DNA of 64,000 bases from the NCBI GenBank assembly GCA_038240665.1, contig JBBRGN010000001.1:1-64000 (forward strand). The letters are read 5' to 3'. The notes under the pieces were generated by a model. The model ran no database searches. It saw only the letters and a list, made by a program, of their open reading frames with translations, and had not been told where the DNA came from. The number at the start of each line of letters is the position of its first letter. Position 1 is the stretch's first letter. Positions 17,132 through 25,066 of the stretch are shown here, piece by piece. The translations under genes were made by a program, and so were the position numbers. The DNA comes from Haliscomenobacter sp038240665. GTDB lineage: Bacteria > Bacteroidota > Bacteroidia > Chitinophagales > Saprospiraceae.

Positions 17132-18022
17132 AAACAACTACTGATTATTTTTTTTGTTGGTTTTTACCTGTCCGGGTATGGTCAATCTCTACAGGATACG
17201 AGCACGATTTGGCAGGTTGAAGCCTTAGATGGTAACGTTTACCGTGGTAAAATCATTCGTCAGGATGCTGAGCAGATTGAATTGCGAACCGCGAATTTGG
17301 GTTTATTGATCATCAAAAAAAAGGAGGTTAAAGCACTAGCTCCTTGGAATGCGGAATCTAAAAAGAACCCAGGTTTAAATCCGGAAAATCAGCAGATCGA
17401 TCGCTATTTTTTTCAATCCAGTGGTTATGGTTTGCGCAAAGGGGAGGCTTATTATCAAAACAATGGGGTGTTGCTGAATCAAGTGAACGTGGGGCTTACC
17501 GAAAATTTTTCGCTAGGCATAGGCGCAGTACCGCTGTTTTTGTTTGGTGGCGCGCCGACTCCCATCTGGATTGTGCCCAAAGTATCCATACCGCTGATTG
17601 AAAACCGCCTCAACTTGAGCGTCGGCGCGTATGTAGGGACTGTGGTGGGCATTAAAAGCCCTTTTTTCGGCATTACGTATGGTGCAGCAACTTATGGCTC
17701 CCGCGATAACAACCTAACTGTTGGCATGGGCTATGGGTTTGTCGATGGAATCTGGGCAAACAAGCCTTCACTCAGTTTAAGTGGCCTGGCTCGCGTCGGC
17801 AAAAGAACGTATGTGATCACCGAGAATCATATACTAGGGTTAGGCAAAAAAAACCGTTTTGGTTTACTTTCTTTTGGCGCCCGTACCGTTTGGCAAAAAA
17901 TTGCTTTGGATTACGGACTCATTGTGCCAATTTCTAATTTAAATGTGTTTCTCGCCTTACCTTGGTTGGGTATTGCAGTACCTTTTAGAGTTAGAGCGAA
18001 AGTAGGCGGATCAACTCTTTGA
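17129..18022 (+). CDS. Exported beta-rich protein of unknown function
   Basis: I do not recognise a named family. The 297-residue product starts MKQLLIIFFVGFYLSGYGQ, a signal peptide, then a short segment with an Sm-like/beta pattern (DGNVYRGKIIRQDAEQIELRT, then LGLLIIKKKEVKAL), and from about residue 110 alternating glycine-rich strands such as FSLGIGAVPLFLFGG and GMGYGFVDGIW that look like an outer-membrane or secreted beta structure. A longer in-frame start exists at 17042 but overlaps manC and spoils the leader. It is followed 15 bases later by the DUF4230 gene, so the two are probably co-transcribed. An envelope location is inferred. Confidence 0.65.
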   Translation: MKQLLIIFFVGFYLSGYGQSLQDTSTIWQVEALDGNVYRGKIIRQDAEQIELRTANLGLLIIKKKEVKALAPWNAESKKNPGLNPENQQIDRYFFQSSGYGLRKGEAYYQNNGVLLNQVNVGLTENFSLGIGAVPLFLFGGAPTPIWIVPKVSIPLIENRLNLSVGAYVGTVVGIKSPFFGITYGAATYGSRDNNLTVGMGYGFVDGIWANKPSLSLSGLARVGKRTYVITENHILGLGKKNRFGLLSFGARTVWQKIALDYGLIVPISNLNVFLALPWLGIAVPFRVRAKVGGSTL

Positions 18023-18037
18023 GAAAAATAAATAGCC

Positions 18038-18673
18038 ATGAAATTGATTATTAACCGTTTGTTGTTGTTGGTTGCGCTGGTTGTCGTATTTAGCGTAGGG
18101 TTTTTGCTGGCCAAATCCTGGTTCCAGCCCAAAGAAAAAACTGTCACCCAAGAAGAAGCGACCATTCTACTAGAAAAAATCAAAACGGTTTCCAAACTGG
18201 TTACTGTGGAGGGTTATTTTTCGGAATTGTACAACTACAAGGATTACTGGTCGTATGACTGGTCAATTTTTCGAAAAAAAGCCTTGCTTCGGGTAAAGGC
18301 GCGGGTTTCGGTAGGTTATGATCTGGGCAAAATGAAGATCAATATGTTGCCCGATCAAAAACGGATTATCATTACCAATATCCCCAAGGATCCAGAAATA
18401 ATCTCCATCGATCATACCATCGACTACTACGACATCACGGAAGGTTCTTTTAATAGTTTTACGGAGGCTGATTACAACAAGCTCAACAAAAATGCCCGCA
18501 ATTTTATTGCCAATAGAGCCAATGACAGCGATCTGCTCCCCCGTGCCCGTGCCCAAGGACTTCAAATTCTTGACCTGATCCGTTTCATGGGTGAAAATGC
18601 TGGCTGGAAAGTGGAAATGGATGGCGCCGCCCGTGCCCCCAAAAATATCGGGGTTGATAGCCTAAGCAAATAA
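18038..18673 (+). CDS. DUF4230 family membrane-anchored protein
   Basis: Function unknown. The 211-residue protein has one N-terminal membrane segment (residues about 7-27, LLLLVALVVVFSVGFLLA) and an extracytoplasmic domain with the family pattern LLEKIKTVSKLVTVEGYFSE and a YNYKDYW segment, followed by FRKKALLRVKARVSVGYDL. This matches DUF4230 proteins common in Bacteroidota. It lies between the exported beta protein and a rhodanese gene, all three closely spaced. Confidence 0.85.
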   Translation: MKLIINRLLLLVALVVVFSVGFLLAKSWFQPKEKTVTQEEATILLEKIKTVSKLVTVEGYFSELYNYKDYWSYDWSIFRKKALLRVKARVSVGYDLGKMKINMLPDQKRIIITNIPKDPEIISIDHTIDYYDITEGSFNSFTEADYNKLNKNARNFIANRANDSDLLPRARAQGLQILDLIRFMGENAGWKVEMDGAARAPKNIGVDSLSK

Positions 18674-18685
18674 TCGAGTCCTCCT

Positions 18686-18982
18686 ATGCAACAACTTTCT
18701 CCTCAGGAATTACGCGCTTGGCAAACCACCGACAAACCCTTTCTGTTGGTGGATGTCCGCGAACCCAAAGAACATACTGTTGCCAACCTAGGCGGCTTAC
18801 TGATCCCCCTGGCCAGCGTTTTAAAACACTTACCCGATTTTGACGTCCAGCTTCCAGTTGTAGTGTATTGCAAACGCGGGATCCGTTCTCAGTTGGCGAT
18901 TCAGCGTTTGTCGGCGCGCTTACCGCAGGTTGAGTTTTATAACCTGGACGGGGGTTTGCAAGCCTGGGAAAAGGCAAAATAA
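18686..18982 (+). CDS. Single-domain rhodanese-like protein
   Basis: Small sulfurtransferase domain (98 aa) with the expected LLVDVREPKEH near residues 20-30 and the active-site loop YCKRGIRS, Cys62 being the persulfide-forming residue. The single-domain form resembles GlpE/PspE but has no signal peptide, so it is probably cytoplasmic. The loop CKRGIR is six residues, as in sulfurtransferases rather than phosphatases. It starts 12 bases after the DUF4230 gene. Confidence 0.88.
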   Translation: MQQLSPQELRAWQTTDKPFLLVDVREPKEHTVANLGGLLIPLASVLKHLPDFDVQLPVVVYCKRGIRSQLAIQRLSARLPQVEFYNLDGGLQAWEKAK

Positions 18983-19107
18983 AAATTGGCACTTTTAGCA
19001 GGGTTTTAATAATTTCCTATCTTGAGCCACAACGATTCAAAATTTTACTCATTCCAGTTGTTGCAATGCGAATAGCGGCGTTCAACAACTTTATTTCAGC
19101 AGGATTT

Positions 19108-20589
19108 ATGAAAAACGGTTTCTTTGGTCACCCTGTTGGGTTGTCTACCTTGTTTTTTACAGAGATGTGGGAGCGATTTTCCTACTACGGGATGCGCGCC
19201 ATCCTTATTCTGTTCATGACCACCCCTGCAGCTCAGGAAGGCATGGGCATGGTCAATTCTGAAGCTTCAGCGGTGTATGGCTTGTATACTGCCGGCGTTT
19301 ATCTACTTACCCTACCTGGTGGTTGGCTGGCGGATAATATATTTGGTCAACGACGCGCCATTTGGTACGGAGGGATTTTGATCATGATCGGTCACTTGCT
19401 GTTGGCAATACCCGGCGTAAATGGCATCTTTTTCCTCGGCCTGGTATTCGTATCGATGGGTACTGGTTTGCTCAAACCCAACATCAGCGCTATTGTTGGT
19501 GATCTGTATCCGGAAGGCGGCGCACGCCGAGACTCAGGATTCTCTATTTTTTACATGGGCATCAACTTAGGAAGTTTCATTGGGCAATTGGCGGTAGCTT
19601 ATGTTGCTGAAAAATACAACTGGCATTTGGGATTTGGCTTAGCCGCCATCGGTATGTTCCTGGGTTTGGTACAATTTAGGCTTACCCAAGGCAACCTAGG
19701 CGATCTTGGATTGACGCCAAAAGTGAAAGAAAAAACCGATGGTCCGGTCAATAATACCAATCGCAATCTATCATTGGCATTGGCAGTTACACTACTTGCA
19801 TTTTTGGCTTTATTGCAGGCTACCCAGGTAATTGATGTTTTCACGGCGCAGGGTTTGGCCAAAGCCATGGGCGTAGTGATCGTTACGGTCACCTTGTTTT
19901 ACTTTCTGTTTATCTTGATTGCTGGTGGGCTTGATCCTGTTGAGCGGCGTCGGGTATACGTGATTTTCTTTTTGTTTGTGGGCGCAGCTTTATTTTGGGC
20001 CGGTTTTGAACAAGCAGGTTCTTCGCTTAATCTTTTTGCCCGCGATTACACCAACCGCACTTACTTCGGCTGGGTGATGCCAGCAGGATGGTTCCAAAGC
20101 GTCAATTCTTCGGTGATCATCGTATTTGCGCCCGTCATTGGTGCCCTTTGGGTCAAATTGGCCTCCAAGAATTTGAATCCCAAAACGCCCATTAAATTCG
20201 GTATTGGTTTGATTCTGATGGCCGTGGGTTTTATGGTGATGTATTATGCCGCAAAATTGGCGGTGACCAATGGCAAAGTAGGCAGCATCTGGTTGATTTG
20301 CGCCTATTTCTTTCACTCCATTGGCGAATTGACATTGAGTCCGGTAGGTTTAAGTGCAACCACCAAATTAGCCCCCAAGCGATTCTTGGGTCAGTTGATG
20401 GGCATCTGGTTTGTTGGTGCTTCTTTGGGCAACCTGATCGCTGGTTTGTTTGCGAGCGGCATCGAACCATCCGACGCTACTCAATTGCCTGGCTTGTTTT
20501 GGTCGGTCGTTGTTTTTGGCGGGATAGCGGGTTTGTTCTTTATCCTGTTTAGCCCGGTATTGCAAAAATGGACGGGAGATATCAAGTAA
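19108..20589 (+). CDS. Proton-dependent oligopeptide transporter (POT/PTR family)
   Basis: Inner-membrane symporter importing di- and tripeptides. The 493-residue protein begins MKNGFFGHPVGLSTLFFTEMWERFSYYGMR, containing the ExxERFxYY proton-coupling motif, and has GGWLADNIFGQRRAI near residue 75 and the PTR2 signature FYMGINLGSF near 148. About 12-14 membrane segments are visible. ATG at 19108 is preferred over the ATG at 19066 because the family pattern begins there. A terminator follows, shared with the convergent foldase operon. Confidence 0.93.
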   Translation: MKNGFFGHPVGLSTLFFTEMWERFSYYGMRAILILFMTTPAAQEGMGMVNSEASAVYGLYTAGVYLLTLPGGWLADNIFGQRRAIWYGGILIMIGHLLLAIPGVNGIFFLGLVFVSMGTGLLKPNISAIVGDLYPEGGARRDSGFSIFYMGINLGSFIGQLAVAYVAEKYNWHLGFGLAAIGMFLGLVQFRLTQGNLGDLGLTPKVKEKTDGPVNNTNRNLSLALAVTLLAFLALLQATQVIDVFTAQGLAKAMGVVIVTVTLFYFLFILIAGGLDPVERRRVYVIFFLFVGAALFWAGFEQAGSSLNLFARDYTNRTYFGWVMPAGWFQSVNSSVIIVFAPVIGALWVKLASKNLNPKTPIKFGIGLILMAVGFMVMYYAAKLAVTNGKVGSIWLICAYFFHSIGELTLSPVGLSATTKLAPKRFLGQLMGIWFVGASLGNLIAGLFASGIEPSDATQLPGLFWSVVVFGGIAGLFFILFSPVLQKWTGDIK

Positions 20590-20602
20590 GGAATGAGTCA
20601 AT

Positions 20603-20646
20603 AAAAAAAGCCCCCATGCACTACTTGCGCATGGTGGCTTTTTTTT
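20603..20646. terminator. Bidirectional terminator between convergent genes
   Basis: aaaaaaagcccccatgc pairs with gcatggtggcttttttt with one mismatch; A and T runs on both sides let it serve the peptide transporter on + and the foldase operon on the minus strand. Confidence 0.85.
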
Positions 20647-20659
20647 ATCCTTTTAGCGA

Positions 20660-22021
20660 TTAGGGTTTTGGAAGGTTCCTTCGATTGACCCAAACATCAA
20701 GAGTAGGGCAGCCTTGGATTTCGCTATCAAATGATACAAAGGTTTTTCCAATACGATCCGTTACCCAACGGTTGATGGTTTCATTGCGTTTTGATTCGAT
20801 GGCAGCCTTTTGAATTTTGGAATAATCCAGTGCCAAGCTAGCCCGGTGTGGAGGAGTTCGGGTTTGCAACTGGATCAATCGGTAATAGATGTCACCGGCT
20901 GGGTCGGTATATTCTACTGGTTTGGAGATGTGCCCCATCTTCATGGTATCGACAGTAAAATAGATATCTGGATCCAAGTCGCCGGTTTCAAAAAAAGTAT
21001 TACCGGAAGAAGGGTTTACCATGCGGCCGTCGTTGTTGTGGCTTTGAGCTTCTTTATGACCAAAGCGCTTTACGGCCAAAGAAAACGATGTGGAATCATG
21101 GACGATGAGCAAACGCACGGAGTCCAGAAAATGTCGAGCGACAGCAAGGTCTTCATCCGTTACTTCGGGTCGGATAAGGATGTGCCGAACATGGATGGAG
21201 TTACCCCTTCGTCCAAGCATCTGGATGATGTGAAAACCAAATTGCGTCTCAAAAACTGGAGAGATCTCCAGATCTTGCAATTTATAAGCTGCTGCTTCAA
21301 AATCCGAAACATATTTTCCGCGTTTGGCCCAACCTAAATCGCCGCCAGCTCTGGCAGATCCATCATCAGAAAATTTTTGAGCCAGTGCTGCAAAATCCTC
21401 CCCACCTTCAGCAATCCGTTTGCGGATGTCGTCTAATTTGCCGATGGTAAGGCGTTTTTGTTCCTTGTTGATGACCGGTTTGTAGACAATTTCACCGATT
21501 TCTACTTCCGAGTTAAAATAAGGCAAACTGTCTTTGGGTATTTTTTGAAAAAATACGCGTACTTCGGAGGGTGTCACCGTGATCTTATCCATGATTTGGG
21601 CGCGTATTTTTTCTACCAACAATTGCGCCTTGAGTTCCTGGCGAAACTGTTCTTTTACGGCGCTTACTTGCTGGCCGTAGTAGTCCTCAAACTGCTTAAG
21701 GTCGCCGTTCATGTAGCCTAGAATCTTTTCGATACGAGCGTTGAGTTGGGTTTCAACATCTTCGTCTTTCACCTCGATACTGTCCAGTTTCGCTTGATTA
21801 AGCAGCATTTTGTTGACCATGAGCTGTTCCATAATGCCACAACGGGCGTTGGGCGGCAGTACACCGCCACGTTGCGACTTGGTATAGGAAACTTGTTCCT
21901 CTACTTCGGAAAGCAGCACCATTTCACCGCCAACGGTCACCACAACCTTGTCAAGCATTTCTTTTTGGGCAAAAAGTGCAGCCACAAAAAGTAAAAAAAT
22001 GGATGTAAGCAGGTATTTCAT
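20660..22021 (-). CDS. SurA-like periplasmic peptidylprolyl isomerase
   Basis: Periplasmic chaperone/foldase for outer-membrane proteins (453 aa). Signal peptide MKYLLTSIFLLFVAALFAQ, a SurA-type N-terminal helical region from about residue 25, then two parvulin modules: the first around residues 170-270 (SDDGSARAGGDLGW, ETQFGFHIIQ) and a second, more diverged one starting SIHVRHILI. The arrangement copies SurA. It is the last gene of a minus-strand trio of foldase-like genes, 81 bases after the lipoprotein gene. Confidence 0.9.
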   Translation of the reverse strand: MKYLLTSIFLLFVAALFAQKEMLDKVVVTVGGEMVLLSEVEEQVSYTKSQRGGVLPPNARCGIMEQLMVNKMLLNQAKLDSIEVKDEDVETQLNARIEKILGYMNGDLKQFEDYYGQQVSAVKEQFRQELKAQLLVEKIRAQIMDKITVTPSEVRVFFQKIPKDSLPYFNSEVEIGEIVYKPVINKEQKRLTIGKLDDIRKRIAEGGEDFAALAQKFSDDGSARAGGDLGWAKRGKYVSDFEAAAYKLQDLEISPVFETQFGFHIIQMLGRRGNSIHVRHILIRPEVTDEDLAVARHFLDSVRLLIVHDSTSFSLAVKRFGHKEAQSHNNDGRMVNPSSGNTFFETGDLDPDIYFTVDTMKMGHISKPVEYTDPAGDIYYRLIQLQTRTPPHRASLALDYSKIQKAAIESKRNETINRWVTDRIGKTFVSFDSEIQGCPTLDVWVNRRNLPKP

Positions 22022-22102
22022 AACACTTCTTTCTTTTGATCGAGCCTGGTACTAAAGTTGTTGCAATAGCATCAAAACTCGATTGGCCCTTGCCGATAAC
22101 AT

Positions 22103-22960
22103 TCAATATAATTTCACATCGTTTTTTCGCAAACCCAGCTCAAATAGATCTTCGCGTTTTTGCTCCAGCACTTTAATTTTGCGGGAGTGGAGGATAAATT
22201 TGCGTGCTTGCTCTTCGATGTACCCCAATGGGGCAATTTCTTTGCGATTTTTCAACTCCAACAAGCGGAAATAATACACATATTGGCCATCCGTTTGTCG
22301 AAATTCTCTTTTTGAGCTGACATTATCGGCGGTTAAGGTGCTTTTAGGCAACACCGCCGCAATGTCGTCTACCGTATACCAGGTACTGTCCCTCAACCGT
22401 TGTGCAACCGCAAATCGGTTGCAATACTGTTTGAGTTTTTGGAAGTTTTTGCCTCGCGGCGCGCTCCAAAAGCGGATCAAGCTATCGGTTTTGGGTACTG
22501 GTATCGGGAGTTTGATGAAAAAACAGCGTAAGATAGGGCGTTCCAATTGGTATTGCTCCTTGTTTTTTTCATAAAACTCCTGTAACTCCCCTTTGGTGAT
22601 CGTCGAGTCCAAAAGTTGCTCTACCACTACCTGTTCGTAGCTGTTGCGGATCAAAGAAGCTCGATAATCCCGCACCAGTTTATCGATATTCAAATCTTTG
22701 GGCAGGTGGCGTTCTGCTTCATACAGCAACAACGCTTCGCGTACCCAACGATTGACATAAGCCTGTACAATGAGGGAGCTATCGCCTTGCGGAATACCCT
22801 CCGGAAACATGCCTTCCATCTCAGAGATGTACAGGGTTCGGTCGTGAACTCGGGCTAAGAGTCGATCTTTGGGCGTTTTACTGGATAAGTTTTCACACCC
22901 AACAAATGCGATCAGCGCCAAGAACAAAAGATACCATTCTATTCGCTTTATCCCTTTCAA
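22103..22960 (-). CDS. SurA-N-like lipoprotein without a clear parvulin domain
   Basis: 285-residue lipoprotein: leader with lipobox FVGC (Cys at about residue 21). After it comes a SurA-like helical region (residues about 30-130, including YVNRWVREALLLYEAE and a SYEQVVVEQLLDSTITKGEL stretch) and a C-terminal helical tail. No GG-x-LG-type parvulin segment is visible in the middle, so it may act as a chaperone without isomerase activity. It lies 6 bases after the 658-residue foldase gene, hence in one operon with two genuine parvulins. Confidence 0.75.
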   Translation of the reverse strand: MKGIKRIEWYLLFLALIAFVGCENLSSKTPKDRLLARVHDRTLYISEMEGMFPEGIPQGDSSLIVQAYVNRWVREALLLYEAERHLPKDLNIDKLVRDYRASLIRNSYEQVVVEQLLDSTITKGELQEFYEKNKEQYQLERPILRCFFIKLPIPVPKTDSLIRFWSAPRGKNFQKLKQYCNRFAVAQRLRDSTWYTVDDIAAVLPKSTLTADNVSSKREFRQTDGQYVYYFRLLELKNRKEIAPLGYIEEQARKFILHSRKIKVLEQKREDLFELGLRKNDVKLY

Positions 22961-22966
22961 AGGCCG

Positions 22967-24943
22967 CTATTGTTTTTTCACTAAACCCTCAAAGGCTGCC
23001 TTTTCAATCTTTACTGGATATTGCTTGCGTAAGGATTCTACCCACTGTCCTTCCAAATAATCTTGGTAATCAGCAATGATGTATCCTCTAGCTTCATTCA
23101 ATGCTTTATCTTGTTCGGGTATGATTTTCTCAATCTTCCGAAAGGAAAATTCATTGACCTTGGTATCCAGTTTAGCTGGCGATACTTCCCCTACTTTCCA
23201 TTCTTGGAAAGACAAAGCCTCGGCAGTTTTCCCTTTTTCAAGAAATTCTTCAGTAGCACGTATACCCACGCTATCGGCATTATTGAACCTAGAAAGTACT
23301 GCTCCCGCATCATTTTTGCGGCTGTAATTCCTAATCGGTTCAATGAGGTTTTTATTGCCGCCATCTACATAGTAAGCAGTGATTACTGCGCGCTCTTCCC
23401 ACTTATATTTGCCTTTGATGGTTTTGAAAAAGTTTTTCAAGCCCAAAGTATCTTGAGAAGCTTTGTCCCACACATTGATCCGAGTGGCTTCAAAAAGTAA
23501 AATACCTTCTTCGTACTCGCGAATCAATGATTTAAATTCTGGGTATTTTGAATCCAGCTGTTTTTCTTCATAGCGCAAACAAACATCGTCGATGTATTCT
23601 TTGTACAAGGCTTCAATGGCTTCGCTTACCGGAGTTTCTTTACCCATGCGTAAGCGCTGGCGCGAAGAGCGGCTGAGAAAATCAGTGAAATCACCCAACG
23701 TATATTTTGCTTTCCCCAAATTAAAAATCAAGACTTCTGATTTTGGTTCTGGAGCATGCCAACGGAAAGTAAAGAAAGTATCGGTAAGTGTTTTAGCATA
23801 TTTAGCTACTACGCCAGGTACTTCTTTAAAACCGTTGATGCGCTTGATGTCATCAATCATGGCAACCCGGGCCATATCAAAACGAGCATCCCTTTTGATG
23901 CGCGCTTCTAACTGACTCTTGGCCATCTCAAATGGTTGTATTTCTTTCTTACTGATCCGCTTAAGAATGTGCCAACCTACGCTGGTTTCGAAAGGTTTTG
24001 AATAATCTCCATCCTTTTCGACGCTGAAGGCCGCATCTTCAAAAGGTTGTTCAAAACGATTGATGCTTACAAAACCAACATAACCGGCTTTTGAGGCCGA
24101 CCGGCTGTCTTCGGATTTCGTTTCAGCCAGTTGTTCAAATGGGGTACCTCTTTTCAAGTTGCTGTACAAGCTATCAATACGAACTTTTACAATACTTGGA
24201 TCAACGTCTTTGGTACGCAATAGAATATGCGCTACTTCTACCTCTCCTCGGGCAGGACGACGGGAAAGCACTTTAAGCAAATGATACCCAGCAGTGGTAC
24301 GAATAGGCATGGACACTAGTCCGAGAGCTTGACCGTAGGCTGCGGTTTCTAAGCGGTAAAAACCATTGGGGAACAACGCAGTAAGGTAACCAATATGACC
24401 GCCATTGTCGGTGGCGGAGCGATCTTCCGAAGCTTCGCGCGCTACCGTCCCAAAATCTTCACCTTTAAGAATACGGCTGCGCAGCAACATAATTTTATTG
24501 TACGCCACAATGGTGTCTTCCCCTTTTGCTTCTGGCGTTAAAATCACCAAAATATGGCTCAGATCAACATCCTGTTTGGAACGTTCGTACACTTCATTGG
24601 TAAGCCGCTCGGTCACCTGTTTGTTCATCAAATAGGAATCAGCCAATTGGCGGCGGTAGCCATCCAATTCTTCTTTTAGCGCTTCGAGGGTATCCAAGCG
24701 CATGTCTTTGGCCTTTTTGACCTTCAGTTTGAACTTGACGTACAAGTCCAAATACTCTTGTAGGGATGCACGTGAAAAATCGGCCGTTTTTCCATTCGTT
24801 TTGGAATAGATGTATTTAAACTCTGAAGTCCGTACCGGAACATCAGCTACGGTAAACAAGACTGGGTCGTTATTGTCCTGAGCCTGTACCAGTGGCAACG
24901 CCAAAAAGATCCAGGAAAGAACCAGTAGCATTCTCTTTGCCAT
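22967..24943 (-). CDS. Periplasmic peptidylprolyl isomerase with two parvulin domains
   Basis: First gene of the foldase operon (658 aa). It has a signal peptide ending LPLVQA, an N-terminal helical segment, then parvulin modules at about residues 125-225 (DLSHILVIL, ATDNGGHIGY, TTAGYHLLK) and 230-335 (EVAHILLRT, SASKAGYVGF, TSVGWHILK). The rest is a helical C-terminal region of about 300 residues ending in another SurA-like helix. It probably assists folding of exported or outer-membrane proteins. ATG at 24943 starts directly at the leader. The 123 bases upstream separate it from the murF-alr gene. Confidence 0.9.
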   Translation of the reverse strand: MAKRMLLVLSWIFLALPLVQAQDNNDPVLFTVADVPVRTSEFKYIYSKTNGKTADFSRASLQEYLDLYVKFKLKVKKAKDMRLDTLEALKEELDGYRRQLADSYLMNKQVTERLTNEVYERSKQDVDLSHILVILTPEAKGEDTIVAYNKIMLLRSRILKGEDFGTVAREASEDRSATDNGGHIGYLTALFPNGFYRLETAAYGQALGLVSMPIRTTAGYHLLKVLSRRPARGEVEVAHILLRTKDVDPSIVKVRIDSLYSNLKRGTPFEQLAETKSEDSRSASKAGYVGFVSINRFEQPFEDAAFSVEKDGDYSKPFETSVGWHILKRISKKEIQPFEMAKSQLEARIKRDARFDMARVAMIDDIKRINGFKEVPGVVAKYAKTLTDTFFTFRWHAPEPKSEVLIFNLGKAKYTLGDFTDFLSRSSRQRLRMGKETPVSEAIEALYKEYIDDVCLRYEEKQLDSKYPEFKSLIREYEEGILLFEATRINVWDKASQDTLGLKNFFKTIKGKYKWEERAVITAYYVDGGNKNLIEPIRNYSRKNDAGAVLSRFNNADSVGIRATEEFLEKGKTAEALSFQEWKVGEVSPAKLDTKVNEFSFRKIEKIIPEQDKALNEARGYIIADYQDYLEGQWVESLRKQYPVKIEKAAFEGLVKKQ

Positions 24944-25066
24944 GGGTGGTTATAATTGGTTTAACAAACGTTTTTTATACTGCTCTTGCGCCTCAAACTT
25001 AATCTGAGAGCAACTAATTTCTTTCGTGTTTGGCCTTTTTTCATAAGGCCCCGCAAAATTAGCAAT

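Noticed and set aside
21458..21994. Plus-strand open frames opposite the SurA-like gene
   Set aside because: Antisense shadows of the parvulin gene without any domain character.
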